DNA of 6,464 nucleotides from DASQWC01 sp035640475 (GTDB lineage Bacteria > Actinomycetota > JAICYB01): contig DASQWC010000156.1 of NCBI GenBank assembly GCA_035640475.1, forward strand, positions 1-6,464, read 5' to 3'. The first letter of the stretch is position 1, and each line of letters begins with the position of its first letter. The position numbers were made by a program, and so were the translations under genes. Below the pieces are notes generated by a model. That model was not told the DNA's origin. It searched no databases and saw only the letters and a list, made by a program, of their open reading frames with translations. Positions 6,105 to 6,464 of this stretch are shown here, in pieces.

Positions 6105-6132
6105 TCATGCTTGACTAATCGAGCATGACTAT
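6101..6132. promoter_or_regulatory. Palindrome spanning the ATPase stop and padR start (candidate PadR operator)
   Basis: The arms ATAGTCATGCT (6101-6111) and AGCATGACTAT (6122-6132) are perfect 11-base inverted repeats. They can extend to 14 with one T·G wobble, around the loop CTAA. Nested inside is a second inverted repeat, TAGTCA-4-TGACTA (6102-6117), and TGACTA recurs at 6126-6131. A perfect -35-like TTGACA lies at 6088-6093, so a repressor bound here would cover the region just downstream of it; no good -10 box is visible. PadR proteins commonly bind dyad sites in their own promoters. There is no T-run on either side, which argues against a terminator. Confidence 0.55.
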
Positions 6133-6464
6133 CAGCACGACTGCCGGGCTCAGGATCTCGAGTCCGCCCTCGATCTCGGGCAACGGCGAGATGACGCGCG
6201 TCGTCCTGCTAGGCGTCCTGCGAAACGGGCCCCTACACGGCTACGCGATCAAGCAGAGGTTGCACGAGTGGTACATGGACTTCTGGGCGGACGTGAAGCC
6301 CGGCTCGATCTACGCGGGACTGAAGCGACTCGTCGGCGAAGGCCTGATCGAGGAGGTGGGGACGAGCAGGTCGGGCAACCGTCCGGTGCGGACGTCCTAC
6401 CGAATCACGTCCGCCGGCAGGGATGAGCTCCGACGGCTGCTCCGGTCGTTTTGGAGCCCGCCGG
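6125..6464 (+). CDS. PadR-family transcriptional regulator (3' end outside window)
   Basis: The first 113 codons are present and the frame is open to the right edge. After a 22-residue Ser/Thr/Gly-rich leader comes the PadR winged-helix pattern: TRVVLLGVLRNGPLHGYAIK (24-43), then DVKPGSIYAGLKRLVGEGLI (56-75), and a wing ending in YRITSAGRDELRRLL. HGY and SIYAGLKRL are hallmark positions. PadR proteins are usually dimeric repressors answering aromatic or lipophilic compounds and often control an adjacent transporter or enzyme, which would lie downstream here, out of view. The start may be ATG 6125, which lies inside the palindrome, or ATG 6191 (residue 23), nearer the domain start as in shorter family members. 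Neither has a strong Shine-Dalgarno. The effector-binding C-terminal helices are cut off. Confidence 0.88.
   Translation, partial: MTISTTAGLRISSPPSISGNGEMTRVVLLGVLRNGPLHGYAIKQRLHEWYMDFWADVKPGSIYAGLKRLVGEGLIEEVGTSRSGNRPVRTSYRITSAGRDELRRLLRSFWSPP

Noticed and set aside
1..6464. A defence island, toxin-antitoxin pair, CRISPR array, prophage or insertion sequence
   Set aside because: No repeats with spacers, no transposase or integrase motifs and no terminal inverted repeats were found. The AAA_28 ATPase beside a PadR gene does not match a defence system known to me.

Overview
The window is about 6.5 kb of GC-rich, densely coded chromosomal DNA. It reads as a high-GC actinobacterium (Actinomycetota; class not resolvable here). 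The grounds are frequent GTG/TTG starts, an apparently leaderless gene, actinobacterial-looking families (SRPBCC protein, TPR-LuxR regulator, PadR regulator), and an initiator tRNA with a C1·U72 mismatch of the kind found in actinobacteria. No mobile element, CRISPR array, phage gene or recognisable defence cassette is visible, and no gene-free stretch exceeds about 60 bases.

Layout. (1) The 3' end of an acyltransferase-3 (OafA/YrhL-like) membrane gene on + converges on an SRPBCC-family gene on -, their stop codons overlapping. (2) Divergent from the SRPBCC gene is the most interesting gene, 805-2475 on +. It encodes five predicted membrane helices, a linker of GHxH motifs, and an extracytoplasmic domain with the complete ligand pattern of a peptidylglycine monooxygenase-like two-copper enzyme (HH, H, HxH, M). 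It appears to start leaderless on GTG behind an extended -10 box. (3) A solitary initiator tRNA-Met with its own -10 box follows, closed by a 14-bp hairpin that begins at the last base of CCA. (4) Next is a small cupin gene (TTG start, good Shine-Dalgarno), convergent with an uncharacterised 118-residue gene on -. (5) On - lies a probable two-gene unit: a 107-residue protein of unknown function with a consensus ribosome binding site, then a 549-residue TPR regulator with a C-terminal LuxR helix-turn-helix. (6) Divergent from that unit, on +, are an AAA_28-type P-loop ATPase/kinase and, 20 bases after it, a PadR-family repressor cut by the window edge. A 32-base palindrome spans the ATPase stop codon and the padR start codon and is a candidate autoregulatory operator.

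How the parts work together. I see no single pathway. The pieces look like independent housekeeping and accessory transcription units. The supportable functional links are the small protein with the LuxR regulator (same strand, 46-base gap) and the ATPase with PadR (same strand, shared palindrome). The copper protein is the best candidate for something poorly described: a membrane-tethered monooxygenase-like domain with built-in metal-chelating segments on both sides.
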